A DNA stretch of 64,000 bases from Streptomyces sp. RB17 (GTDB lineage: Bacteria > Actinomycetota > Actinomycetes > Streptomycetales > Streptomycetaceae). The position numbers were made by a program, and so were the translations under genes. The notes beneath the pieces were generated by a model. That model saw only the letters and a list, made by a program, of their open reading frames with translations, was not told the origin of the DNA and did no database searches. Each line of letters begins with the position of its first letter. Position 1 is the first letter of the stretch. The stretch spans positions 124,001 to 188,000 of the forward strand of contig NZ_WEGL01000005.1 of assembly GCF_009604455.1 (NCBI RefSeq), written 5' to 3'. Shown here piece after piece: positions 43,705 to 53,499 of this stretch.

Positions 43705-43745
43705 GTGAACGCATTGTTCACAATAAACAGTTGACGACATGTCGT
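43705..43745. promoter_or_regulatory. Two palindromes upstream of the small HTH-like gene
   Basis: GTGAAC-GCATT-GTTCAC (43705-43721) begins 2 nt after the ligase stop, and ACGACATGTCGT (43734-43745) overlaps a TTGACG -35-like hexamer (43731-43736). The AT-rich stretch between them, CAATAAACAG, is unusual in this genome. Together they look like an operator region for the gene starting at 43767. Confidence 0.5.
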
Positions 43746-43766
43746 GTGGGAGGCCACCCTTGTCGC

Positions 43767-44210
43767 ATGTCGTCCACCGCCGATCACACCGACCCCTTCA
43801 ACCCTCCGCGGCCGGAAGAGGCGCGGGCCCAACGGGTCCACGCCTCCCTCTTCCGCATCGCCGGGCGGCATGCGGCGACGGACGGGCAACGGCGCCGCCA
43901 GACCCACCCGTCGGTCGTCGCGCCGCACGAGGCCGTCCGGCTCGTGACCTTCCTGCTGAGCGGGGCCGCGCTGCTCGACGAGGGCGAGCCGGAGGTGGAC
44001 CGCGCCGACATCACGGCCGCGTTGAGCCTCGTGCCGCTGGTGCGAGCGGAACTGGACGAACTGGAGGCCTCGCTCCTGCAGATGGCCCGCGGCCGGGGCA
44101 TGACCTGGCCCGAGATCGCCTTCGGCCTCGGACTCGGCACTCCGCAGGCCGCCCGACAGCGTTACGAACGACTGGCCGACCGCACCGCCACCGACGACGA
44201 GCACGCCTGA
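43767..44210 (+). CDS. Small HTH-like DNA-binding protein
   Basis: The 147-residue protein has a helical middle (PHEAVRLVTFLLSGAALLDE) and a C-terminal sigma-like HTH: MARGRGMTWPEIAFGLGLGTPQAARQRYERL. There is no effector domain. Similar short proteins in Streptomyces are annotated as DNA-binding or hypothetical. Start at ATG 43767 (MSSTADH), with GGGAGG 13 nt upstream, is the least certain point. The two palindromes at 43705-43745 suggest self-control. Confidence 0.7.
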   Translation: MSSTADHTDPFNPPRPEEARAQRVHASLFRIAGRHAATDGQRRRQTHPSVVAPHEAVRLVTFLLSGAALLDEGEPEVDRADITAALSLVPLVRAELDELEASLLQMARGRGMTWPEIAFGLGLGTPQAARQRYERLADRTATDDEHA

Positions 44211-44277
44211 CACACCCTGCGCGACAAGGACTTCGCCCTGTCGGCCGGCGCCTTCGAGAGCCACCGCCGGGGCGGCC

Positions 44278-47200
44278 TCACCCGTCCGCGCCGGGATGGC
44301 AGCACGACCCCCGCCGGAGCCCTTCCGCCACCTCCAGCCACGACATGGTCCGCGGAGGTTCGTGCACCACGGCCGACCGGTGAGCCGATGTCAAGTCGCC
44401 CTGCGCATGGGGGACTCCCTCGCGTACGACGACCGGGATGCGGACAAGGGAGTCGAAGTCCGAGAACGGGTCGCCGTCGACGATCGTCAGGTCGGCGATC
44501 CTGCCCTCCTGCACCGTCCCGAGGTCGGCGTCGAGGCCGAGGAGCCGGGCCGGCGCCACGGTCGCGGTGTGCAGGGCCTCGGCGGCCGTGAACCCGTGCG
44601 CGTGCAGGGCGCGCAGGCCCAGGTGCAGGGAGAGACCGACCGGGACCAGGGGCGCGTCGGTGCCCAGGGCGATACGGGCGCCGTGCGAGGCCAGCCGCCG
44701 GTAGTCCGCCATCTCGGTGACCAGGGCCTGCCGTTGCGCGTCGGTGGGCGCGGTGCGGGCGTGTTCCCGGACAGCCGCGACGTCCCAGGGCGGCATGAGG
44801 CGTGTCACGCGTGGATCCTCGGCCAGCCCGGGGTCGTCGGCGAGCAGGATCTGCGCACTGAACGGCGTGATGACCAGGGCGAAGGAGCCGTCGGCGTACT
44901 GCTGCACCAGATCCTGGCCGACGCGGCCGAGCGGGGTGGTGGCGTGCCCGTACTCCAGGCGCTGGGTGGCCTGCAGATGGGTGGTCAGGTCCTGCCCCGC
45001 CGCCCGGCCGGGCGCGCACAGATGGCTGCCGCTGGGCACGCCCAGCGCGTGGGCCGCCGCGGCCGCCTCGGCCATGACCTCGCCCGGGGCGCGCACGTAC
45101 GTCTTCACGAAGTCGACGTCCAGGGCGGCGGCGCGCCGCAGCGTGCGCCGCACGCCGTCCCGGGTGCGGTGGGCGCGGCCCATGCTGTACGCGGTGCGCG
45201 CGCCGTCGATCAGCTCGGCGCAGGCGAGCTGCCGCGGGCCGAGCAGGGCCCCGGAGCCGGCCGCCTCGCGCAGCCGGACCGCGTCGTACAGCGGACTGCC
45301 CAGGCAGAACGTGGTCGTGATGCCGTACGCGAGCGTGGTGAGGCTCTGGCGGGCGCCGTAGGTGGCCGCGTACGGGTGGGTGTGGCTGTCGACGAGACCG
45401 GGGACGACGGTCCGGCCGGAGGCGTCGAGGGTGCGGTGCCCGGGGCGGCGGGGACGGTGTGGCTCGACGGCGGTGATCCGCCTGCCGGTGACGAGGATGT
45501 CGACGTCGTGCCGTGGCGGCGCTCCGGTGCCGTCCCACAGCAGGCCGGCGTGGATCCGCAGTGGTTCGGCGGAGCCGCTCGCGCCGCGCCCGGTGGTCAG
45601 GGGGAGCGGGAGCGTGTGGGCCCGGTCGGTGGTGAGGGAGAGCAGGCGCAGCCGGCCTTCGCACAGGTACAGGAGTGTGCCGGAGTCCGCGGACCAACTG
45701 GGGTGGTCGGCCGGCTCGTCGGTGAGCCGGCGGGCGGGACCTGCCGGGGTGCCGGCGGCCGTCACGGGCAGCAGCCACAGCGCCGACTCGGCGACCAGCG
45801 CCATCCAGCGGCCGTCGGGCGACCACACGGGCCCGGAGGCGACCCGGTCGGACAGCGACTGGTGCTCGGCGGGCAGGTGACGGCGTTCACCGCCGGTGCG
45901 GGTGTCGAGGACACGAATGAGGTTGTATCCCTCGCGGAACCGCTGGTTGAGCCGGTTGCGGTCGCAGAACGCCACGTACCGGCCGTCGGGCGACCAGGTG
46001 GGCGCGCCGGGCGGCCCGTCGGTGGCCAGCGGCCGGGCCAGCACCTGCTCGGCGCCCGTGGCCAGGGTGCGCAGCAACAGGTTCCCGGTCACGTCCTGAC
46101 AGGCCAGCCGGGAGCCGTCCGGGGACAGCGCCGGATACAGCCGGCCGCCCTCCGTCAACGGCTCGTCGGCGCCGCTGCCCAGGTGGTACCGGCGTACGGC
46201 CACCAGCCCGTCCCGGTCCGTGCAGTACAGCAGGCTGCGCCCGTCCGGTGCCCACGCCGGCATCTGCACCAGGTGCACGTCGGCTGCCTGGAGCAGCTTG
46301 CGCGGGGTGCCGCCGACCGGCATCAGCCACAGGGCGTTCAGCGCCACGAACGCCACGCTGCGGCCGTCCGGGGACAGGGCCGGCCGGTGCAGACCGCGCA
46401 CCGGAACCGGCAACTCCGGTGCGAGCGGCGCCCGTCGAGGTCCCCGGGACGGACCGGGCACCGGCATCCGGGCGGCGAAGGGCACCTCGCGCACGGAGGA
46501 TCCGGCGAGGGAGCGGACGCGGATCCGGCCGTCCCCGACGTACAGCAGCGCGTCCTCGCTCAGCCAGCACGGCGGAGCGGCCGCCAGGTCCTCGTCGGCC
46601 GTCACGAGCTCACCGTCGACCATCAGCCGTGCCGTGTCGGCCGGCAGGCCGGGGCTGCTCGCGCCGGTCAGGTGCACATACGCGATCCGCCCCGCGGGCG
46701 AGACGGACGGGCACAGCAGCCGCCCCCCGGTCACCGTGCGCAGGACGTCGGCCGGGCCGCCCGCGACCGGCACCCGGACCAGGGACAGCCCGCCGTCGTT
46801 GCCGCCGCCCGGCGTGTGGGTGGCGCGCACGCACACCAGCGACCGTCCGTCCGCCGACCAGGCCGGATCGAAGTCCTCGTGGTCACCGCCGGTGAGCCGC
46901 CGCAGCCGGCCGTCGGCCATGTCCAGCACCCACAGCCCGTAGGAGGAACCGGCCGTGGCGTCGCCGCCGCGCTCGGAGGAGAAGGCCAGCCGGGTGCCGT
47001 CCGGCGACCACGCGAGCCCGCGGTCGTCCCACGGCCCGTCCGTCAACTGCCGCAGCCCGCCGCCGTCCGGCCGCAGCGACCACAGATGGAAGCCACCGCC
47101 GCGATAGCCGCACACGGCCAGTGTCCTCCCGTCGGGGGACAGCGCGGGGCGCGTCGCCTCCAGTTCCCAGCCCGTCACCTGCACCGCCCTCCCGCCGTCC

Positions 47201-47439
47201 CGGGGCACCCGCCACAGCACCCCCTGGATCTCGGCGATCAGGTCACCGCCGGCCCGGCTGCCGGTGACCGAACCCCCTGTCATCCGGGTGTAGGTGAGGA
47301 ACCGCTCCCTGCCGCCGGCTCGCGCACCGGACCGGACCGGCAGCCCGACCGCCCGCGCCGCCCGTGCGGAGGCCGCTGTGACCAGCCCTGCCGCCGCCGT
47401 CCCGAGAAATCCGCGCCGTCCTACCCCGCCGAAGTCCAT
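44278..47439 (-). CDS. Tat-exported beta-propeller/amidohydrolase fusion
   Basis: The 1053-residue protein begins with a twin-arginine leader, GRRGFLGTAAAGLVTAAS. Residues about 40-640 carry repeated TolB/WD40-like blades (ALSPDGRTLAV, AWSPDGTRLAF, AWSADGRSLVC). An amidohydrolase domain follows with VPGLVDSHTHPYA (metal-binding HxH), GSHLCAPG and the catalytic Asp in ALGTDAPLVPVG. The layout matches large periplasmic or extracellular Tol-Pal propeller amidohydrolases of imidazolonepropionase type. The ATG follows GGAGGGACAGGGG. The product probably hydrolyses a small amide or peptide outside the membrane. Confidence 0.9.
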   Translation of the reverse strand: MDFGGVGRRGFLGTAAAGLVTAASARAARAVGLPVRSGARAGGRERFLTYTRMTGGSVTGSRAGGDLIAEIQGVLWRVPRDGGRAVQVTGWELEATRPALSPDGRTLAVCGYRGGGFHLWSLRPDGGGLRQLTDGPWDDRGLAWSPDGTRLAFSSERGGDATAGSSYGLWVLDMADGRLRRLTGGDHEDFDPAWSADGRSLVCVRATHTPGGGNDGGLSLVRVPVAGGPADVLRTVTGGRLLCPSVSPAGRIAYVHLTGASSPGLPADTARLMVDGELVTADEDLAAAPPCWLSEDALLYVGDGRIRVRSLAGSSVREVPFAARMPVPGPSRGPRRAPLAPELPVPVRGLHRPALSPDGRSVAFVALNALWLMPVGGTPRKLLQAADVHLVQMPAWAPDGRSLLYCTDRDGLVAVRRYHLGSGADEPLTEGGRLYPALSPDGSRLACQDVTGNLLLRTLATGAEQVLARPLATDGPPGAPTWSPDGRYVAFCDRNRLNQRFREGYNLIRVLDTRTGGERRHLPAEHQSLSDRVASGPVWSPDGRWMALVAESALWLLPVTAAGTPAGPARRLTDEPADHPSWSADSGTLLYLCEGRLRLLSLTTDRAHTLPLPLTTGRGASGSAEPLRIHAGLLWDGTGAPPRHDVDILVTGRRITAVEPHRPRRPGHRTLDASGRTVVPGLVDSHTHPYAATYGARQSLTTLAYGITTTFCLGSPLYDAVRLREAAGSGALLGPRQLACAELIDGARTAYSMGRAHRTRDGVRRTLRRAAALDVDFVKTYVRAPGEVMAEAAAAAHALGVPSGSHLCAPGRAAGQDLTTHLQATQRLEYGHATTPLGRVGQDLVQQYADGSFALVITPFSAQILLADDPGLAEDPRVTRLMPPWDVAAVREHARTAPTDAQRQALVTEMADYRRLASHGARIALGTDAPLVPVGLSLHLGLRALHAHGFTAAEALHTATVAPARLLGLDADLGTVQEGRIADLTIVDGDPFSDFDSLVRIPVVVREGVPHAQGDLTSAHRSAVVHEPPRTMSWLEVAEGLRRGSCCHPGADG

Positions 47440-47601
47440 CCCCTGTCCCTCCTGCCGTTTGCGTCCAGCGAAGTGGCAGAGGTACGCCCCGCACCAGTAC
47501 GCCATTCCGGCCACACCGGCCCGGTCCCACGCCCAGGGCAACGCCCGGGCCGCTCGGCGGTCACGGGGGGTCACCCTGTCGTGCCGACGGCTCGGGAACA
47601 C

Positions 47602-48936
47602 TCACCAGCCGGTCAGCAGCAGGTGGTTGAGGAGCAGGGCCAGGACGGCCTGGGCGGTGAGCCAGGGGCGGGGGCGCGGGAGGAGGGCGCAGGCGGGCAG
47701 GAGCCAGAGGGCGAAGGGCAGCCAGATGCGCTCCGTCTCCGCCTTGCTCATGCCGGACAGGTCGGCGACCAGCAGGGCGAGCAGCGCGGCGGTGACGAGG
47801 AGCGCCAGGCGCATGTCCGCCCGGAGTCGGGGGCCGGTCCCGGGGAGCAGGGTCGCGGTCGTGCGGCGCAGGCCCGCCGCCGTGGCCGGGCCGGTGATGA
47901 GGGCGGTGCAGGCGAGGTTGGCCCAGACCCAGTAGCCGTAGGGGCGGGTGCCGCCGACGCCCTGGTAGTAGCGCGTGACGAGGAGGTGGTAGGCGTGCCA
48001 CCAGTCGAAGCCGGCGAGCGTGAACACCACCGGGACCACGGCCAGTCCGCCGAGCAGGGACAGCAGCACGGTCGGGCGTGACCGGAGTTCGCGGCGCGCC
48101 AGAACGACGACCGCCGCGCCGATCAGCACGAACAGCGTGAGGCCGTAGGAGAGGTAGCAGGTCAGGCCGAAGAGGAGGCCCGAGGCAGCCGCGCACCCGT
48201 GGGACCGCCGGGTCAGGGCGAGGGCGAGCAGCGCCAGGGACCAGGCGGCGACAGCCGCGAAGTAGGCGTCGGCGGAGGTGCCCTGCCACACCGCGGCCGG
48301 GGCCAGCACCAGGAACGGCGCCGCCCGGCGGGCGAGCGCATCGCCGGCCAGCGCGCGGAGCGCGATCAGCACGGCCACGCAGCCCGTCGCACCCACGGTG
48401 ATGCACCACATCCCGGCCCAGCCGCCGCCCCGCAGCCCGATCCGGTCCAGCAGCACGAAGGTGAGCGTGGCGGCCGGCGGATGGCCGGCGATATGGGCGG
48501 GCCACGGGTCGGGGGTGCCGCTGACGATGTGATGGGTGAAGTCGCGCAGCGTGGCCGGGATGTCGTGGAAGCGGCCGATGACCCGGAGGTATTCGTTGCG
48601 GGTGGTCAGCCTGACCGCGATCCCCTGGTGCCAGCCGTCGACCAGGGCGAGGGACAGGATCCAGGCCAGGGCGGCCGCCCAGCTCGCCGCGAGCAGCCCG
48701 CGCCAGGGCAGCCGGACGGCGAGGGCGGGGCCGTACGCCACGGTGGCCGCCGCCACCGCCAGGGCCGCCGGGGTGCCGGGGCCGACGTGCGGGTCCCAGT
48801 CCGCGAACAGCGGCGGCCAGTGCACGAACAGGGTGTGGCGGGTGTCCTGGATGTGCCGGCCGACCAGGACGGCCGCCGTCACGAGGAGGGCGGCGGCCCC
48901 GGCGGCGTACAGGTCACGGCGGAGAGATCGGGTCAC
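47602..48936 (-). CDS. Multi-pass membrane glycosyltransferase-like protein (GT-C type)
   Basis: The 444-residue protein has about eleven hydrophobic helices with loop residues HWPPLFADWDPHVGPG and TGNEYLRV-like TRNEYLRVIGRFHDI in the extracytoplasmic face, typical of polyprenyl-phosphate-sugar-using GT-C enzymes. It probably adds a hexose outside the membrane. The start is a GTG. It is divergent from the Mo oxidoreductase, and the genes beyond that (GT2 glycosyltransferase, DUF2064, methyltransferase) suggest a shared glycan or glycolipid pathway. Confidence 0.8.
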   Translation of the reverse strand: MTRSLRRDLYAAGAAALLVTAAVLVGRHIQDTRHTLFVHWPPLFADWDPHVGPGTPAALAVAAATVAYGPALAVRLPWRGLLAASWAAALAWILSLALVDGWHQGIAVRLTTRNEYLRVIGRFHDIPATLRDFTHHIVSGTPDPWPAHIAGHPPAATLTFVLLDRIGLRGGGWAGMWCITVGATGCVAVLIALRALAGDALARRAAPFLVLAPAAVWQGTSADAYFAAVAAWSLALLALALTRRSHGCAAASGLLFGLTCYLSYGLTLFVLIGAAVVVLARRELRSRPTVLLSLLGGLAVVPVVFTLAGFDWWHAYHLLVTRYYQGVGGTRPYGYWVWANLACTALITGPATAAGLRRTTATLLPGTGPRLRADMRLALLVTAALLALLVADLSGMSKAETERIWLPFALWLLPACALLPRPRPWLTAQAVLALLLNHLLLTGW

Positions 48937-49049
48937 ACCGGAACGCTAGGCCGGGGGAGCGGCCACCGGCCGCCGAACGGACCGGACGTCAGCGTTTCGT
49001 CACCGGTCACGGGCCCATTTCCGGGGGTCCCCCGGCCTACGGTCGGGAC

Positions 49050-50282
49050 ATGCGCGACCATCCCCGGCTTCCCACTTCCCCAGGATTCTGGCGCAGCCCG
49101 CTGCGCGGCCCCTGGTTCACCTCGGTGCTCGGACTCGTCCTGCTCGTCGGCATCACCGTGCTGTTCGTGACCGGCCTGGTGTCGTACGCCGCCTACAACC
49201 CGGGCCTGTCCCGGGTGAACGACACGACCCCGGACAAGGGCGTCCTGGGCTTCTACCTCTTCGCCTGGCCCACCGGCCCGGTGTGGCTGTACCGGCTCAC
49301 CCAAGGCGTCCACGTCACCCTCGGCATCACCCTGATCCCCGTCCTGCTGGCCAAGCTGTGGTCGGTGGTGCCGAGGCTCTTCACCCTGCCGCCGGCCCGC
49401 TCCCTCGCGCACGCGCTGGAGCGGATCTCGCTGTTGCTGCTGGTCGGCGGAGGACTGTTCGAGTTCACCACCGGAGTCCTCAACGTCCAGCTGGACTACG
49501 TCTTCCCCGGCTCCTTCTACCCGCTGCACTTCTACGGTGCCTGGGTGTTCTTCGCCGCGTTCGTCGCACACGCCGCGCTGAAGACACCCACGGCGGTACG
49601 GGCCGTACGCAGCCGCCGACAGGAACCGAACGACCTGGTCTCCCCGCGCCCCGCGGCACCCACCGTCTCCCGGCGCGGCGCCCTCGGGCTGGTCGGAGGG
49701 GGTTCCCTGCTGCTGTTCCTGACCACGGTCGGGCAGAGCCTGGGCGGGCCCTTCCGCCGCACCGCCCTGCTCGCCCCGCACGGCACGGCGGATCCCGGTG
49801 GCGGCCCCAACGGGTTCCAGATCAACAAGACCGCCGCCTACGCCGGCATCACGACGGCCGACACCCACGAGGACGCCTGGCGGCTCGTCGTCACCGGTCG
49901 TACCGGAACCGTCCGGCTCAGCCGCGCCCAGCTGCTGCAACTGCCGCAGCACAGCGCCTCGTTGCCCATCGCCTGCGTGGAGGGCTGGTCGACCGCGGAC
50001 CAGTGGTGGCGCGGGGTACGGCTGCGGGACCTCGCGGCGCTCGTCGGGTACGACGGCGATCCGCCGGACGTGCTCGTGGAGTCCCTGCAACGGCACGGAG
50101 CGTTCCGGCGTGCGGCCCTGCGCGCCAACCAGGTGGCCGACGGACGCTCCCTGCTCGCGCTCTTCGTCAACGGTGAGGAACTGTCCCCCGACCACGGCCG
50201 GCCGGCGCGGATCATCGTCCCCGCGGCACCCGGTGTGCTCAACACCAAGTGGGTGGCCCGGCTGACCTTCGGAGACCTGTGA
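49050..50282 (+). CDS. Membrane-anchored molybdopterin-dependent oxidoreductase
   Basis: The 410-residue protein has an N-terminal cytochrome-b-like membrane domain with about four helices and His in LTQGVHVTLG, LHFYGAW and AHAALK. An internal twin-arginine-like segment SRRGALGLVGGG (about 207) is followed by another helix. The C-terminal sulfite-oxidase-type Mo domain has the cofactor ligand C309 in PIACVEGWS. It likely moves electrons between a quinone and a periplasmic substrate. The stop TGA shares one base with the next ATG. Confidence 0.9.
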   Translation: MRDHPRLPTSPGFWRSPLRGPWFTSVLGLVLLVGITVLFVTGLVSYAAYNPGLSRVNDTTPDKGVLGFYLFAWPTGPVWLYRLTQGVHVTLGITLIPVLLAKLWSVVPRLFTLPPARSLAHALERISLLLLVGGGLFEFTTGVLNVQLDYVFPGSFYPLHFYGAWVFFAAFVAHAALKTPTAVRAVRSRRQEPNDLVSPRPAAPTVSRRGALGLVGGGSLLLFLTTVGQSLGGPFRRTALLAPHGTADPGGGPNGFQINKTAAYAGITTADTHEDAWRLVVTGRTGTVRLSRAQLLQLPQHSASLPIACVEGWSTADQWWRGVRLRDLAALVGYDGDPPDVLVESLQRHGAFRRAALRANQVADGRSLLALFVNGEELSPDHGRPARIIVPAAPGVLNTKWVARLTFGDL

Positions 50283-50740
50283 TGCAGCGTCGTGTACGGC
50301 TCGGCAGTCCGCTCCAACTGCTGTTGCTCGCCTGCTCGTTCGCCCTCGCCGCGTACGCCGGGGTACGGCTGCTCGCCGGTGACTGGTTCGGGGTGGCGCT
50401 GTGGATCGTCGGCGCCGCCCTGCTGCACGATCTCGTCCTGCTGCCGCTGTACACGGCGGCCGACCGGGCGGTCACCGGCGGTCTCGGCGCGGCCGGACGG
50501 CGCGGCTGGACGCCGTACGTGCGCGTCCCGGCCCTGCTGTCCGGACTGCTCCTGCTCGTCTGGTTCCCGCTGATCAGCGGCATGGCGGACCGGCGTTACC
50601 GGTCCGCCACCGGCCTGTCCCCGGACGGTTTCCTCACCCGCTGGCTGCTGATCACCGCCGTGCTCTTCGGCGGCTCGGCCGTGCTCCTCGCGTGGCGGGT
50701 GCGCAGGGCGGCGAAGCACCGGCCGCCCGCCGACCACTGA
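50282..50740 (+). CDS. Small membrane protein coupled to the Mo oxidoreductase
   Basis: The 152-residue protein has four helices (about 13-28, 33-52, 78-98 and 118-138). The ATG shares a base with the upstream TGA (TGATG), so it is translated with the oxidoreductase. I do not recognise a named family. A membrane partner or anchor of the oxidoreductase is likely. Its last 145 nt overlap the end of the converging methyltransferase gene. Confidence 0.75.
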   Translation: MQRRVRLGSPLQLLLLACSFALAAYAGVRLLAGDWFGVALWIVGAALLHDLVLLPLYTAADRAVTGGLGAAGRRGWTPYVRVPALLSGLLLLVWFPLISGMADRRYRSATGLSPDGFLTRWLLITAVLFGGSAVLLAWRVRRAAKHRPPADH

Positions 50741-51351
50741 GCGACGGACCGCCACCCGGCCCCGCGCGCGTAGCGCAGCAGGGCCGGGGTGCCGAGCCGC
50801 GCCCACGGAAACGGCGCACCGGTGGCGCGGGCCGCGCCGACCGTGTCGACCACCTGCACCCGGGCGCGTTCGTCGACGTGTCCGGGCACGGTCTCGGCGA
50901 TCAGCAGGCCGCCCGGGCGCAGCAGCGCGGCCACCCGCTCCAGCAGCGCGGACGGCTCCCCGCCGATGCCGATGTTGCCGTCCATGAGCAGCACGGTGTC
51001 CCAGCGGCCCTCGCCGGGGACCGGCTCGAAGACCGAGCGCCGCAGCGCCTGCCCGCCGAGCCGCACGGTGTGGTCGACGGCGGCCTCGCTGACGTCGATG
51101 CCGAGCACGGTACGGCCCCGGGCGGCGAGCTCCGTCACCAGCCGGCCCGGCCCGCAGCCGACGTCCAGGACGGCGCCCTCGCAGCGGTCCAGAACCTCCC
51201 TGTCGACCTGATCGGCTTGCCCGCACCAGCGCTCCACCTCCAGCGGCAGCAGCCAGCCGTCGGTACGGCGCAGGAACAGCGGGCCGCGGCCGGTGCGCAG
51301 CGCGGCCGCGTAGGGGTCGGCGGCCGCCCAGGCGACGGCGGTCCCCCTCAT
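50596..51351 (-). CDS. Class I SAM-dependent methyltransferase
   Basis: The 251-residue protein has motif I AVLDVGCGPGRLVTELA, motif II TVLLMDGNIGIGGE and a normal end near GGRCFAALRTRHA. The residues after that (STAEPPKSTAVISSQRV...) lie wholly over the tail of the converging membrane gene and look like read-through into DNA not selected for this frame. Stop coding is therefore 145 nt inside the neighbour. The ATG overlaps the previous stop (ATGA). Confidence 0.85.
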   Translation of the reverse strand: MRGTAVAWAAADPYAAALRTGRGPLFLRRTDGWLLPLEVERWCGQADQVDREVLDRCEGAVLDVGCGPGRLVTELAARGRTVLGIDVSEAAVDHTVRLGGQALRRSVFEPVPGEGRWDTVLLMDGNIGIGGEPSALLERVAALLRPGGLLIAETVPGHVDERARVQVVDTVGAARATGAPFPWARLGTPALLRYARGAGWRSVAQWSAGGRCFAALRTRHARSTAEPPKSTAVISSQRVRKPSGDRPVADR

Positions 51352-51965
51352 CGCGGGGTGACCGGCGTACAGCGGGCCAGCTGGGCGGCGAACCGGCCGT
51401 GCCGGGCCAGCGCGGCGACGGCGTGGGCGTCGGCCGCGGTGTCGACGTCCCGCAGCCGGGGCAGCTCACGCACCCGCAGCCCGGCGGCCAGCAGCCGCTC
51501 CCGCTGCGCGGCCCCGGTCACGGGCGTCGACATCGGCACGCCCCGCAGCAGCGCGGGGTCGGGCACGGCCAGGCCGAGGGCCCAGAAGCCGCCGTCCTCC
51601 GCCGGGCCGAGGCAGGCGTCGCAGCCCGCGAAGTCCACGGTGAGCAGCTCCGGTGTGACCTGCGGGGTGTCCATGCCGATGAGCAGCGCCGGTCCCGAGC
51701 AGTGCGCGAAGGCGTCCGCCAGCCGCTCGTCCAGGCCGCCCGCGCACTGCGGGAGCACCTCGAAGCCGGCCGGCAGCCACGGTCCCGGCGCCCCGTCGAG
51801 GACGAGGACCCGCCGGGTCGCGGGGGCCGCCAGCACGGCGTGCAGGGTGTCCACGAGGGCAGCCTCCGCCAGACGGGCCGCCTCCTGCGGGGTGAACGGC
51901 GGGGTGAGCCGGGTCTTGACCCGCCCCGGCAGCGGTTCCTTGGCGATGACGAGCAGCGTGGTCAC
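51348..51965 (-). CDS. DUF2064 / TIGR04282-type glycosyltransferase
   Basis: The 205-residue protein begins LLVIAKEPLPGRVKTRL and has GPALLIGMDTPQVTPELL and LGPAEDGGFWALGL, the nucleotide-sugar-binding wording of the DUF2064 group. In other bacteria it lies next to a GT2 and radical SAM enzymes in glycosylated-lipid pathways. The GTG overlaps the stop of the GT2 gene (GTGA), so both are coupled. Confidence 0.88.
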   Translation of the reverse strand: MTTLLVIAKEPLPGRVKTRLTPPFTPQEAARLAEAALVDTLHAVLAAPATRRVLVLDGAPGPWLPAGFEVLPQCAGGLDERLADAFAHCSGPALLIGMDTPQVTPELLTVDFAGCDACLGPAEDGGFWALGLAVPDPALLRGVPMSTPVTGAAQRERLLAAGLRVRELPRLRDVDTAADAHAVAALARHGRFAAQLARCTPVTPR

Positions 51966-52654
51966 CGTACGAGCCCCCCGTCGGCCGGGGTCTCCGCCAG
52001 CACGCGGCTCATGTCCCGCACCGCCTGCCAGGTGCCGCGCCAGGTGCCCGTCACCTTGGAGGCGCCGGTGCGCGGCCGGTAGGGCACGTCGCGCTCGGCG
52101 ATGCGCCAGCCGGCGTCGGCCGCGCGGACGACCATCTGCAGCGGATAGCCGCTGCGGCGGTCGGTGAGGCCGAGCGCCAGCAGCGGCTCGCGGCGGGCGG
52201 CGCGCAGTGGACCCAGGTCGTGCAGGCGCAGCCCGGTACGACGCCGCAGCATCCGCGCCAGCGCCAGATTGCCCGCGCGGGCGTGCGCCGGCCAGGCGCC
52301 CCGGCCCTCGGGGCGCCGCCGGCCGAGCACCAGGTCGGCCGCGCCCTCCCGGATCTCCCGCACGAACGGAACGAGCAGCGCGGGGTCGAGGGAGGCGTCG
52401 CAGTCGCAGAAGCACACGATGTCGCTCGTGGCCGCGGTCAGTCCGGCGTGGCAGGCGGCGCCGAAACCGCGCCGCGGCTCGTGCACCACCGTCGCGCCGA
52501 GCGCACGGGCGATGCCGGGGGAGCCGTCGGTGGAACCGTTGTCGACGACGAGGGCGCGCCAGCCGGCCGGGATCCGGCCGAGCACCCAGGGCAGGGCCTC
52601 GGCCTCGTCCAGGCAGGGGAGCACCACGTCGACGTCCGCTGAAGTGGTCGTCAC
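51962..52654 (-). CDS. Family 2 glycosyltransferase
   Basis: The 230-residue protein has the GT-A start DVVLPCLDEAEALPWVL, NGSTDGSPGIA and the metal-binding DxD in VCFCDCDASLDP. DLVLGRRRPEGRG and LTDRRSGYPLQMV follow. It lacks C-terminal membrane helices, so it works in the cytoplasm, possibly making the lipid-linked sugar used by the GT-C protein at 47602-48936. The GTG start has no strong RBS. It is divergent from the response regulator 112 nt away. Confidence 0.9.
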   Translation of the reverse strand: MTTTSADVDVVLPCLDEAEALPWVLGRIPAGWRALVVDNGSTDGSPGIARALGATVVHEPRRGFGAACHAGLTAATSDIVCFCDCDASLDPALLVPFVREIREGAADLVLGRRRPEGRGAWPAHARAGNLALARMLRRRTGLRLHDLGPLRAARREPLLALGLTDRRSGYPLQMVVRAADAGWRIAERDVPYRPRTGASKVTGTWRGTWQAVRDMSRVLAETPADGGLVR

Positions 52655-52765
52655 GGTCTCACCCTACGAACGTCAATCGGGCATATCGGACTCATGGTCC
52701 TTACGAAACGCGGACGCCAGGGCAGCGGCCGGACACCGGTGGCCGCGCGGTGCGAGGCTGGGGGC

Positions 52766-53497
<732 letters not shown>

Positions 53498-53499
53498 CC

